DNA of 64,000 nt from Acidimicrobium ferrooxidans (GTDB lineage Bacteria > Actinomycetota > Geothermincolia > Fen-727 > Anoxymicrobiaceae): assembly GCA_020723485.1 (NCBI GenBank), contig DYIU01000002.1, positions 95,543 to 159,542 of the forward strand, given 5' to 3'. Below, in pieces: positions 33,363-41,451 of this stretch. The position numbers and the translations under genes were made by a program. Positions within the stretch are counted from its first letter, which is position 1. Each line of letters opens with the position of its first letter. The notes beneath the pieces are model-generated. The model saw only the letters and a program-made list of their open reading frames with translations. It was not told the DNA's origin and did no database searches.

Positions 33363-34778
33363 TTGACTGACATCGCATTCGGGACGGACGGGTGGCGCTC
33401 AACGGTCGACACCGACTTCAACGAGGAGAACGTCTCCATAGTCACCCAGGCCATCTGCAACTACCTCTACCAGAAGCAGCTTTACCAGAAGGGCTGCGTG
33501 GTCGCCTACGACACCCGCGCGCACTCGGAGCCCTTCGCCGACGTAGTATCCCGCATCCTTGCAGCGAACGGCATCGCCGCACTCAAGATGGAGACGTTCT
33601 GCCCGACCCCGCAGGCGGCGTTCGCGGTAAAGCAGGTGGGCGCCGCGGGCGCGATAATGCTGACCGCGAGCCACAACCCGCCTGAGTACAACGGCATAAA
33701 GTTCATACCTTACTTCGCGGGCCCCGCCACGCCGGACATAACCGACGACATAGAGTGGGAGATAGGGGCGATACAGGACGGGGGGAGCGCTGAACCGCCC
33801 GCGGGGCGCACCATCGGGCCGGTGAAGAAGCTCGATGTCAGCACCGAGTACATCAAGCAGCTGCTCTCGCTCATAGAGAGCGCCATAATCGAGCACTCCG
33901 ACATCAAGGTGCTGTTCGACCCGATGTACGGGGCAGGGCAGAACATCTTCATGCGTGTGCTGTACCACATGGACTCCTATGTCATCCCGCTGCACTGCCA
34001 CCGCGACCCGGAGTTCGGCGGCTGGCTCCCCGAGCCGACCGAGGCCAATCTTGACGACCTCAAGAAGGCGGTCCTCGACAACAAGGCCGACATCGGCGTG
34101 GCCCTGGACGGCGACGCGGACCGGTTCGGCGTGGTGGACTCGAAGGGCACTTACCTGACGCCGAACAAGGCCCTGACGCTCATGCTGTGGTACATGCTCA
34201 CCTATAAGCCTACCGGCGGTGCAGTCGCGCGGTCGCTGGCCACCACCCACATGCTCGATACGATCGCCGAGAAGAACGGCTGCAGGGTGCTCGAGACGCC
34301 GGTGGGCTTCAAGTACATCGGCGAGCTGATGAGGACCAAGATGATAATCCTCGGCGGGGAGGAGAGCGGCGGCATGAGCATTGCTGGTCACATCCCGGAG
34401 AAGGACGGGCTGGTGGCCGGGCTCCTGCTCATCGAGATAGCGGCGCGCTTCAGGAAGCCGCTCACCGAGCTGCTCGACGGGATATACGAGGAGTTCGGCC
34501 CCTGCTACGACGAGCGCATAGACGTCCCCCTCTCGATGGAAGACAAGGAAGCGCTTATGGAATCGCTCAAGGCTAGCCCGCCCAGGAAGCTGGCCGGAGA
34601 GACCGTGGCTCACGTCGACCTGAGGGACGGCGTGAAGGTAGTCACCGGCTCGCAGACCTGGATGCTGGTGCGGCCTTCGGGTACCGAGCCCCTGGTCAGG
34701 GTATATGTCGAGGCCCGCAGCAAGGAATCGTTCGACGAGGCTCGAAAGTCAGCCTTGAAGATAGTACGCGGCAAGTAG
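33363..34778 (+). CDS. phosphoglucomutase/phosphomannomutase
   Basis: 471 residues of the alpha-D-phosphohexomutase family. All active-site loops are intact: phosphoserine TASHNPPEYNG, metal loop DGDADRFG, sugar-specificity loop GGEESGG and the C-terminal phosphate-binding RPSGTEPL. It interconverts hexose-1- and hexose-6-phosphates. Paired with the preceding nucleotidyltransferase fusion, it should supply the sugar phosphate for nucleotide-sugar synthesis. TTG33363 follows GGGAGG. Confidence 0.93.
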   Translation: MTDIAFGTDGWRSTVDTDFNEENVSIVTQAICNYLYQKQLYQKGCVVAYDTRAHSEPFADVVSRILAANGIAALKMETFCPTPQAAFAVKQVGAAGAIMLTASHNPPEYNGIKFIPYFAGPATPDITDDIEWEIGAIQDGGSAEPPAGRTIGPVKKLDVSTEYIKQLLSLIESAIIEHSDIKVLFDPMYGAGQNIFMRVLYHMDSYVIPLHCHRDPEFGGWLPEPTEANLDDLKKAVLDNKADIGVALDGDADRFGVVDSKGTYLTPNKALTLMLWYMLTYKPTGGAVARSLATTHMLDTIAEKNGCRVLETPVGFKYIGELMRTKMIILGGEESGGMSIAGHIPEKDGLVAGLLLIEIAARFRKPLTELLDGIYEEFGPCYDERIDVPLSMEDKEALMESLKASPPRKLAGETVAHVDLRDGVKVVTGSQTWMLVRPSGTEPLVRVYVEARSKESFDEARKSALKIVRGK

Positions 34779-34808
34779 CGCAACATGGGGTCAGGTCGTT
34801 TGTTGCGC
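34778..34808. repeat. REP-like hairpin
   Basis: GCGCAACA (34778-34785) pairs perfectly with TGTTGCGC (34801-34808) over a loop containing GGGGTCAGGTC. The same kind of loop core and stem occurs at 11651-11683. It lies between two co-oriented genes and may also affect transcription. Confidence 0.65.
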
Positions 34809-34825
34809 GCGAGGAGGGTTTTCCC

Positions 34826-35665
34826 ATGGAGTACCTGAAGCTGTGCTGCGTTACGCCGCACCCGCCGATAATGGTCCGCGAGGTCGGCGGCCGCGACGCG
34901 GCCGATGTCCAGTCGAGCATCGACGCCATGGAGAGGCTGGCCGACGAGGTCGAGTCCATCGGCCCGGAGACCATCGTCATCATGTCGCCCCACACGCCCA
35001 TCTACGCCGACGCTTTCACAGTTAAGACCGCTCCCATCCTTTCGGGGTCCCTCCGGATGTTCGCGGCGCCGCAGGTCTCATACACAACCGAGCCCGACCT
35101 CGAGCTCGTCGACGCCATAGCCGACGCCGCCGGCTCGAGGGGGGTGCGTGTCGAGAAGGTGAGCGGGAGGGAGCGTGACGCGGGAGAGCTCGACCACGGC
35201 ATCATGGTGCCGATGTACTTCCTCGGCCGGAAGCGCTACCCCATGGTCTGCCTGTCCATGTCACTGCTCGACTACCGCGACCATTACCAGCTGGGGATCG
35301 CGATGCGGGACGCGGTCGAGAGCATCGCCCGAACGGTGGTGTTCGTGGCTTCCGGCGACATGTCGCACAGGTTGAAGCCGGGCGCGCCGGCCGGCTTCAG
35401 CCCGAGCAGCGAGGAGTTCGACCGCCAGATGGTGGACATAATGACGACGGCGCAGTTCGCGAAGCTGTTCGGGCTGGACCCGTTCACGGTCGACCAGGCC
35501 GGAGAGTGCGGCCTCAGGTCCGTCTTCACGCTCGCCGGCGCGATGGACGGGCACGCGGTCGAGAGCTCCGTGCTGTCCTACGAGGGGCCGTTCGGTGTCG
35601 GCTACATGGTGGCACGCGTGGTCCCCGGGGAGCCCGACCCGAAGCGCGGCCTTGTTTCGCTTTAG
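34826..35665 (+). CDS. LigB/MEMO-like class III extradiol dioxygenase-family protein
   Basis: 279 residues. LCCVTPHPPIMVREVG, MSPHTP, ELDHGIMVP and VASGDMSHRL supply the His/Asp/Glu metal-site pattern of LigB-fold proteins. In this subgroup (AmmeMemoRadiSam system B) it is usually encoded with AMMECR1, as here, and a radical-SAM protein, which is not in this window. Substrate unknown; ring cleavage is not established for this subgroup. ATG after GAGGAGGG. Confidence 0.87.
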   Translation: MEYLKLCCVTPHPPIMVREVGGRDAADVQSSIDAMERLADEVESIGPETIVIMSPHTPIYADAFTVKTAPILSGSLRMFAAPQVSYTTEPDLELVDAIADAAGSRGVRVEKVSGRERDAGELDHGIMVPMYFLGRKRYPMVCLSMSLLDYRDHYQLGIAMRDAVESIARTVVFVASGDMSHRLKPGAPAGFSPSSEEFDRQMVDIMTTAQFAKLFGLDPFTVDQAGECGLRSVFTLAGAMDGHAVESSVLSYEGPFGVGYMVARVVPGEPDPKRGLVSL

Positions 35666-35683
35666 AGAAAGGGTGTGTGCGAG

Positions 35684-36208
35684 ATGACCGAAAGCGAGAG
35701 CGGGAGCAGCCACGCCGAGTACGCCCGGCGGGTCGTCGAGTCATACGTCAGGGGCGAGTCGCCACCCGGGCCCCGGGACGCCCCTGACGAGCTCCGGGAA
35801 AAGAGGGCCGGCGTCTTCGTTTGCCTCAAGAGCTCAGGCGAGCTGCGCGGGTGCATAGGGACAATAGAGCCCGCGACCCCGAGCCTCGCCGAGGAGATAC
35901 TCAACAACGCCATCAGCAGCGCCACCAGGGACCCGAGGTTCCCCCCGGTCAGCCCATCTGAGCTCGGCTCACTCACTTACTCGGTCGACGTCCTGGAGGA
36001 GCCCGAGGACATACCGGACATGAGCTTCCTCGACCCGAAGACCTACGGGGTGATAGTGCGCTCCGGGGCCAGGTCTGGGCTCCTCTTGCCCGACCTGGAG
36101 GGAGTGGACACCGCCGAGGAGCAGGTGCGCATCGCCTCGATGAAGGCGGGCATCAGGCCGGGAGAGCCGGTGCGCCTGCAGCGCTTCAAGGTAACCCGGC
36201 ACGACTGA
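35684..36208 (+). CDS. AMMECR1-domain protein (AmmeMemoRadiSam system A)
   Basis: 174 residues. GVFVCLKSSGELRGCIGTI is the hallmark LRGCIG motif of AMMECR1 proteins, and RDPRFPPVSPSEL and SGLLLPDLEGVDT further support the family. The conserved Cys suggests catalysis, but no reaction is known. ATG35684 fits AAAGGG better than the upstream GTG. It follows the LigB-like gene by 18 nt and precedes miaA by 10 nt. Confidence 0.92.
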   Translation: MTESESGSSHAEYARRVVESYVRGESPPGPRDAPDELREKRAGVFVCLKSSGELRGCIGTIEPATPSLAEEILNNAISSATRDPRFPPVSPSELGSLTYSVDVLEEPEDIPDMSFLDPKTYGVIVRSGARSGLLLPDLEGVDTAEEQVRIASMKAGIRPGEPVRLQRFKVTRHD

Positions 36209-36218
36209 GGCCGACCGC

Positions 36219-37187
36219 ATGCCGCCCTTCCGAGACAATAAACCGCCGCCCGGCTCCAGGCTGCTCGCGCTAGTGGGGCCGACCGCGGTTGGAAAGACCG
36301 AGCTGGCGCGCAGGCTCGCGCCGCTCCTGGGAGCCGAGATAATCTCCGTCGACTCGATGCAGGTCTACCGGGGCATGGACATCGGCACCTCGAAGCCGCC
36401 CGCGGCGGACAGGGCCGACCCCCCGATGCACCTGATAGACGTCGCCGACCCGGCATCCGATTTCTCCGTGGCCGCGTTCAAGGAGCTAGCCGACAGTGCA
36501 GCGCTCGAGGTCCTCGAGCGGGGCCGCGCCCCTCTGCTGGTGGGAGGCTCGGGGCTCTACTTCAGGGCGGTAATAGACGACCTCGACTTCGCCGGCGCGG
36601 GTCCCGGTGAAGACCCCGGCGCCACCGGGGGGCCGGCCGGGCTCACGGACGTCGAGCTCCATGCGCTTCTCGGTGAGGTAGACCCGCGGGCCGCGGCCGA
36701 GATACCGCCTGAGAACCGGCGCAGGGTGGAGAAGGCGCTGGACGTGGCGAGGCGCGGCAGGCGCCTGATATCGGACCGGCAGCGCTCCTGGAGCGAGTAC
36801 TCCTCGCCGTACGACCTGCGCGCCGCCGGGCTCGAGATGGACCGCTCGGTCCTCTGCGGGATAATCGACCGGCGCGTCGACGCGATGGTGGAGGCCGGGC
36901 TCGAGCGGGAAGTCGAGCGCCTGCGGCTGGTGGGCCTGCACCCGGGGACGACCGCGGGAGAAGCCATCGGCTACAGGCAGATGCTCGACTACCTCGAGGG
37001 CGGGGTTACTCTCGAGCAGACCGTGGAGGAGATAAAGTCGAGGACGCGCAACTACGCCCGGCGGCAGCTCACCTGGTTCCGGAAGGACCCCCGCGTCAGG
37101 TGGTTCGAGGTCGCGGCGGACAGTGCGACGGGGTCGCCGTCCCTGGACGACGTCGCGGGCCCCGTACTTGAATATCTCTCGAGTTAA
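36219..37187 (+). CDS. miaA: tRNA dimethylallyltransferase
   Basis: Adds a dimethylallyl group to A37 of tRNAs reading UNN codons. 322 residues. P-loop GPTAVGKTE, DSMQVYRGMDIGTSKP and LLVGGSGLYFRAV are diagnostic; the C-terminal GEAIGYRQMLDYLEG completes it. MiaB is not in the window. 17 nt before the dapF start. Confidence 0.95.
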   Translation: MPPFRDNKPPPGSRLLALVGPTAVGKTELARRLAPLLGAEIISVDSMQVYRGMDIGTSKPPAADRADPPMHLIDVADPASDFSVAAFKELADSAALEVLERGRAPLLVGGSGLYFRAVIDDLDFAGAGPGEDPGATGGPAGLTDVELHALLGEVDPRAAAEIPPENRRRVEKALDVARRGRRLISDRQRSWSEYSSPYDLRAAGLEMDRSVLCGIIDRRVDAMVEAGLEREVERLRLVGLHPGTTAGEAIGYRQMLDYLEGGVTLEQTVEEIKSRTRNYARRQLTWFRKDPRVRWFEVAADSATGSPSLDDVAGPVLEYLSS

Positions 37188-37204
37188 AAGGACAATTGAC
37201 CGCG

Positions 37205-38029
37205 ATGGAATTCTCCAAGTACGAGGCCACAGCGAACGATTTCATAATGCTGGACCGCACTTCCGGGGGGCCGGTTCCCCCCGCGGACGTGGTGCGCGCG
37301 CTCTGCGACCGGCACACCGGGGTCGGCGCCGACGGCGTCATACTCATGCTCCCGTCGAAGAGCGCCGACCTCGCCATGCGCATCTTCAACGCGGACGGCT
37401 CCGAGGCACAGATGTGCGGAAACGGCGCGCGGGCGCTCTTCCGATTCGCGCTCGACAGGGGAGCCGCCTCGGGAGAGTCCCTCCTGCTCGAGACAGCGGC
37501 CGGGCTCAAGACGGTCACAGTAGCGGGTGGCGCTCGAGGGCGCGGGCTCTTCACGGTCGAGATGGGAGCCCCCTCCTGGATGCGGGAGGACATCCCGGTG
37601 TCGGGAACGGGTGACGCGGTGGGCATCGCGCTCGAGTTCCCCGACAGGTCTTTCACGGCCACCTGCGTCTCGATGGGCAACCCCCACTGCGTACTCTTCG
37701 TTGACGACGTCGACGCCTACCCGGTCCGTGAGGTTGGGCCGCTGGTCGAGAACCACGAGATGTTCCCCGAGCGCACCAACGTCGAGTTCGTCCAGGTGGT
37801 CGACCCCGTGCGCCTGCGCGCGAGGGTCTGGGAGCGCGGGGTGGGGGAGACCATGGCCTGCGGGACCGGGGCCTGCGCCTCGGTGGTCGCGGCCAGCCTG
37901 AACGAACTCACCGGGAAGAAGGTGTCGGTCTCGCTGCCGGGCGGCGACCTCGGGGTGGAATGGAACGAGAGCGGCGTGCTCCTTACCGGCCCCGCGCGCC
38001 GCGTGTTCGAAGGAGAGACGGTGGATTAG
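37205..38029 (+). CDS. dapF: diaminopimelate epimerase
   Basis: Converts LL- to meso-diaminopimelate for lysine and peptidoglycan. 274 residues. The two catalytic cysteines lie in AQMCGNGARAL and MACGTGACASV. MEFSKYEATANDF is the normal N-terminus from ATG37205; a TTG nine bases earlier is an alternative. Its TAG is immediately followed by the dapL ATG, and together they form a compact DAP aminotransferase-epimerase route. Confidence 0.96.
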   Translation: MEFSKYEATANDFIMLDRTSGGPVPPADVVRALCDRHTGVGADGVILMLPSKSADLAMRIFNADGSEAQMCGNGARALFRFALDRGAASGESLLLETAAGLKTVTVAGGARGRGLFTVEMGAPSWMREDIPVSGTGDAVGIALEFPDRSFTATCVSMGNPHCVLFVDDVDAYPVREVGPLVENHEMFPERTNVEFVQVVDPVRLRARVWERGVGETMACGTGACASVVAASLNELTGKKVSVSLPGGDLGVEWNESGVLLTGPARRVFEGETVD

Positions 38030-39187
38030 ATGGAGTTCTCCGACAGGCTGGACAGGATACCCCCGTACCTCTTCGCCGAGGTCGACCGGAGGATAGCGGA
38101 GAAGAAGGCCTCCGGCGTGGACGTTATCAGCTTCGGGGTGGGAGACCCGGACGTACCGACCCCGGGCAAGATCGTCGAGGTCCTCCGGGCCGCGAGCCTC
38201 GACCCGGCCAACCACCAGTACCCGTCGTATTACGGGCTGGAGGAGTTCCGCGGCGCCGCGGCCGCCTGGGTCGAGCGACGGTTCGGCGTGCGGTTCGACC
38301 CCGGGACCGAGGTCATCTCGCTCATGGGCTCCAAGGAGGGCGTGGCTCACATCGCCCTCGCCCTGCTCGACCCTGGAGACATAGCCCTTGTGCCGGAGCC
38401 GTCCTACCCGGTCTACGCGATGGGGACGCTGCTCGCCGGGGCCGAAAGCCACTTCCTGCCGCTGACCTCCGAAAACGGGTTCCTCCCGGACCTGGGCTCG
38501 GTCCCAAAGGATGTCGCCAAACGCGCGAAGGTCCTGTGGATAAACTACCCCAACAACCCGACCGGGGCGGTGGCCCCGCGGGAGCTCTTCGCGGAGGCGG
38601 TTGAATTCGCGGCGCGGAACGGCCTGGTCCTGGCCCACGACAACGCATATTCCGAGATAACGTACGACTCCTACACCGCGCCGAGCCTCTTCGAGTTCGA
38701 AGGGGCACGCGAGGTAGGCATCGAGTTCCACTCGCTCTCGAAGACCTTCAACATGACCGGGTGGCGCATCGGTTTCGCGTGCGGCAATCCCGACGTCATC
38801 GGGGCGCTCGGCACCATCAAGACGAACATAGACTCGGGCGTATTCAACCCGGTACAGCTCGCAGCCGTCGAGGCGCTGGAGAACGGCGGGGACACGGTGG
38901 GCCGCATGGTCGACATCTACACGCGGCGGCGGGACCTCCTGGTGCGCGAGCTTTCCGGCCTGGGTTGGGACGTCACGCCGCCGAAGGGGAGCATCTACAT
39001 CTGGATGCCGGTGCCGGACGGGTTCGACTCCGTCGGTTTCTCCACCCACGTCCTCGACAGGGCGGGGGTCTTCTTCACCCCGGGCAACGCGTACGGCCCG
39101 TCCGGCGAGGGGTACGTGAGGCTCTCGATGACCGTCCCGGACGAGCGCATCCTCGAGGCCGTGTCCCGGCTCAAGGAAGTCTTCTAG
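38030..39187 (+). CDS. dapL: LL-diaminopimelate aminotransferase
   Basis: PLP fold-type I aminotransferase, 385 residues, that converts tetrahydrodipicolinate directly to LL-DAP, bypassing the succinylase/acetylase routes. GVGDPDVPTP, NYPNNPTGAV and HSLSKTFNMTGWR (Schiff-base Lys) are visible. Placement directly after dapF is strong functional evidence. This DapL route is typical of some anaerobes, chlamydiae and plants. The hflX TTG follows directly. Confidence 0.93.
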   Translation: MEFSDRLDRIPPYLFAEVDRRIAEKKASGVDVISFGVGDPDVPTPGKIVEVLRAASLDPANHQYPSYYGLEEFRGAAAAWVERRFGVRFDPGTEVISLMGSKEGVAHIALALLDPGDIALVPEPSYPVYAMGTLLAGAESHFLPLTSENGFLPDLGSVPKDVAKRAKVLWINYPNNPTGAVAPRELFAEAVEFAARNGLVLAHDNAYSEITYDSYTAPSLFEFEGAREVGIEFHSLSKTFNMTGWRIGFACGNPDVIGALGTIKTNIDSGVFNPVQLAAVEALENGGDTVGRMVDIYTRRRDLLVRELSGLGWDVTPPKGSIYIWMPVPDGFDSVGFSTHVLDRAGVFFTPGNAYGPSGEGYVRLSMTVPDERILEAVSRLKEVF

Positions 39188-40498
39188 TTGGACCCGGGAC
39201 CGCTCGACCCCGAGCGCGAATCGGCACTGCTGGTCGCCGTACAGCTTCCGGACTCCAGCGACGAGGAGACCTACGATTCCCTCGACGAGCTCTCGGCGCT
39301 GGCCCGCACTGCGGGCATGAGCGTTGTGGCCTCGGAGGTACAGAAGAGAAACTCCTACGACCCCGCCACGGTGCTCGGCAAGGGCAAGGTCGAAGAGGTG
39401 CGCAGAGCCGCCGAGTCCGGCGGGGCTTCGCTCGTCATTTTCGACAACGAGCTCACCGTGACCCAGCAGGACCGCCTGTCATCAGCCCTCGGGGCCAGGG
39501 TTGCCGACAGGACCGCCCTCATACTCGAGATATTCGCGATGCACGCCCATACCCGCGAGGGCGCGACACAGGTCGAACTGGCCCAGCTGTCATACATGCT
39601 GCCGCGGATACGGGGGAGGGGCACCGAGCTCTCCAGGCTTGGCGGCGGCGTCGGGACCAGGATGGGCCCCGGCGAGACCAAGCTCGAGACCGACAGGCGC
39701 CGCATCAGGCGCCGCATGCGCAAGCTGGAGCGGGACCTCGACCAGATGAAGGCCGTCAGGGTAACCCAGCGGAAGAGGCGCCTCCGGGCGGGTCTCCCGT
39801 CGATATGCCTGGTCGGCTACACCAACAGCGGCAAGTCCTCGCTCCTGAACCGGCTCACCAGCGCGCAGGTCCTGGTGGAGGACCAGCTCTTCAGCACGCT
39901 CGACTCGACCACCCGCAGGCTTGAGCTCCCGGGAGGGCAGGCCGCGGTGATCTCCGACACTGTCGGCTTCATCCGCAAGCTGCCGCACGAGCTCGTCGCG
40001 GCTTTCCGCTCCACGCTGGAGGTGGTGAGTGAGGCTGACCTCCTGGTCCACGTGGTGGACGCCTCGAAGCAGGAGACGCTGCGCGAGAGAACAGGCGCGG
40101 TGGAAGACGTCCTGGAGGACCTCGACTCCCTGGACATCCCCCGCGTGCTGGCCCTGAACAAAGCGGACCTCCTCGACCCGTCGGGCATTGGGTACCTCAA
40201 GCGGGCCTACCCGGAGGCGTTGCTCATCTCCGCTCGGGAAGGGACGGGTATTGAGGGGCTTCTCGAGGCTGTCGACGCGCGTATCGCCAGCTACGCCTGC
40301 GTCACGCTGGACGTGCCGGCGGCGAGGGGAGACATCCTCTCCGCTCTTTACAGGGACGGCTCGGTGCTCGGCCGGGAGCTCGCCGGTGAGACGGTGCGAG
40401 TCTCGGTCAACCTGCCGGTCGACAAGCTGGGGCGCTACAGCGCCTTCAGGGCCGGCCCGCGGGCTGACGAGGCCCCGCGGGGCAGAACCGAAGACTGA
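39188..40498 (+). CDS. hflX: GTPase HflX
   Basis: 436 residues. An N-terminal HflX domain with VLGKGKVEEV and GTELSRLGGGVGTRMGPGE is followed by a coiled-coil linker and a G domain (P-loop GYTNSGKSS, G3 DTVG, G4 NKAD). In bacteria HflX splits stalled or hibernating ribosomes under stress. Starts at TTG directly after the dapL stop. Last gene before the nrd promoter region. Confidence 0.95.
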   Translation: MDPGPLDPERESALLVAVQLPDSSDEETYDSLDELSALARTAGMSVVASEVQKRNSYDPATVLGKGKVEEVRRAAESGGASLVIFDNELTVTQQDRLSSALGARVADRTALILEIFAMHAHTREGATQVELAQLSYMLPRIRGRGTELSRLGGGVGTRMGPGETKLETDRRRIRRRMRKLERDLDQMKAVRVTQRKRRLRAGLPSICLVGYTNSGKSSLLNRLTSAQVLVEDQLFSTLDSTTRRLELPGGQAAVISDTVGFIRKLPHELVAAFRSTLEVVSEADLLVHVVDASKQETLRERTGAVEDVLEDLDSLDIPRVLALNKADLLDPSGIGYLKRAYPEALLISAREGTGIEGLLEAVDARIASYACVTLDVPAARGDILSALYRDGSVLGRELAGETVRVSVNLPVDKLGRYSAFRAGPRADEAPRGRTED

Positions 40499-40941
40499 CG
40501 GCCGCGCACTGCCGCCAGTATCTGCCAATTCCGTTTTGACCTCGAGTTCACCATGAGAAAAAAAATTCACTAGACGTCCGCTCCAGCCTGGAGCCCCGTC
40601 GGACGCGTCACCCGGTCGGGGGAGAGCGAAGCCCTTGACCGCGACTCGAAACAACGCCACCTCCGCGAGCGTTGTAATGGCGGGAAAAAAGCGGATTCGA
40701 GCCGGGAATGAACAAGCCTCAAGTGCCGGTTAAACCTTAAATCAACGTTTATTTGACCCGCCAACCCTTGAGCTTTCAGAGAGAGATTTTTTTTCGAAAA
40801 TACGTATTGACACACTTCATCTTGTGGCGCTAAATTGCCTGCAGCACAAAATGTTGATTTTGGCGCCGGTGGTACTTTTTTCGAGAAATCAGGCATTCGG
40901 AGGGCGGCGGAGGATTCTTTCCAGGAGGGCCAGGCAGGGTC
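40499..40941. other. 443-bp intergenic region upstream of nrdR
   Basis: No ORF with native codon usage. The first 300 bases show GCGTTGTAATGGCGGG-type GC-rich stretches with hairpin potential but no recognised RNA family. The rest holds the nrdR promoter, two NrdR-box-like sites and a leader of about 100 nt with purine-rich GGAGG sequences before the nrdR ATG. Confidence 0.7.
40807..40859 (+). promoter_or_regulatory. nrdR promoter with two NrdR-box-like operators
   Basis: TTGACA (40807-40812), an 18-nt spacer and TAAATT (40831-40836) form a good promoter. ACACTTCATCTTGTGG (40812-40827) matches the NrdR-box consensus acaCwatATcTwGtgt in about 13 of 16 positions. GCACAAAATGTTGATT (40844-40859) matches in about 11. 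Their centres are 32 bp apart, three helical turns, as known for tandem NrdR boxes. Site 1 covers the promoter spacer and site 2 the likely transcription start, so binding should repress the nrdR-nrdD operon. Confidence 0.8.
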
Positions 40942-41451
40942 ATGAAATGCCCATACTGCGGATACGGGAAGACGAAAGTGATCGATTCGAGAGCCGCTGA
41001 AGAGCATACCGCGATACGCAGGAGGCGCCACTGCGCGAACTGCGGCTCGCGGTTCACCACCTTCGAGCGCAGGGAGCGTGCGGGAGTGGCGGTCCTCAAG
41101 CGTGACGGGACCAGGGAGCCTTACGACCGCGAGAAGCTCTCGGTAGGCTTCTACAAGGCGTGCAGCAAGCGTGAGGTGCCGGAGCCGGTCATAGAGAAGA
41201 GCGTGGACAGGATAGAGGAAGAGATAATGAAGCGGCCCGAGAGGGAGATCACCGCCTCGGAGCTGGGGGACATGGTGATGGACGAGCTCCGCCAGATAGA
41301 CGAGATAGCCTACCTCCGGTTTGCCTCGGTCTACAAGCGGTTCGACGATGTCAGCGAGTTCCAGAGGGAGCTCGGAGAGCTAATCCCAGAGCAGGGCGAC
41401 ACGGGAGAGGGCCCGGCCCCGGGCGGGGTCGATGAAAGGAGCGGGAAGTGA
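40942..41451 (+). CDS. nrdR: transcriptional repressor NrdR
   Basis: 169 residues. An N-terminal zinc ribbon has Cys3, Cys6, Cys31 and Cys34 (CPYC...CANC), followed by an ATP-cone (about 47-137) that senses dATP/ATP. It represses ribonucleotide reductase genes. The C-terminal 25 residues are Gly/Pro-rich and variable. Start ATG; stop overlaps nrdD by 4 nt. NrdR-like boxes in its own promoter imply autoregulation. Confidence 0.96.
   Translation: MKCPYCGYGKTKVIDSRAAEEHTAIRRRRHCANCGSRFTTFERRERAGVAVLKRDGTREPYDREKLSVGFYKACSKREVPEPVIEKSVDRIEEEIMKRPEREITASELGDMVMDELRQIDEIAYLRFASVYKRFDDVSEFQRELGELIPEQGDTGEGPAPGGVDERSGK

Noticed and set aside
37184-39049. Long minus-strand ORF across dapF and dapL
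   Set aside because: Antisense shadow; both sense frames have complete catalytic motifs.
40499-40806. Cobalamin riboswitch upstream of nrdR
   Set aside because: No B12-box or conserved core could be found; the promoter with NrdR-like sites explains regulation.
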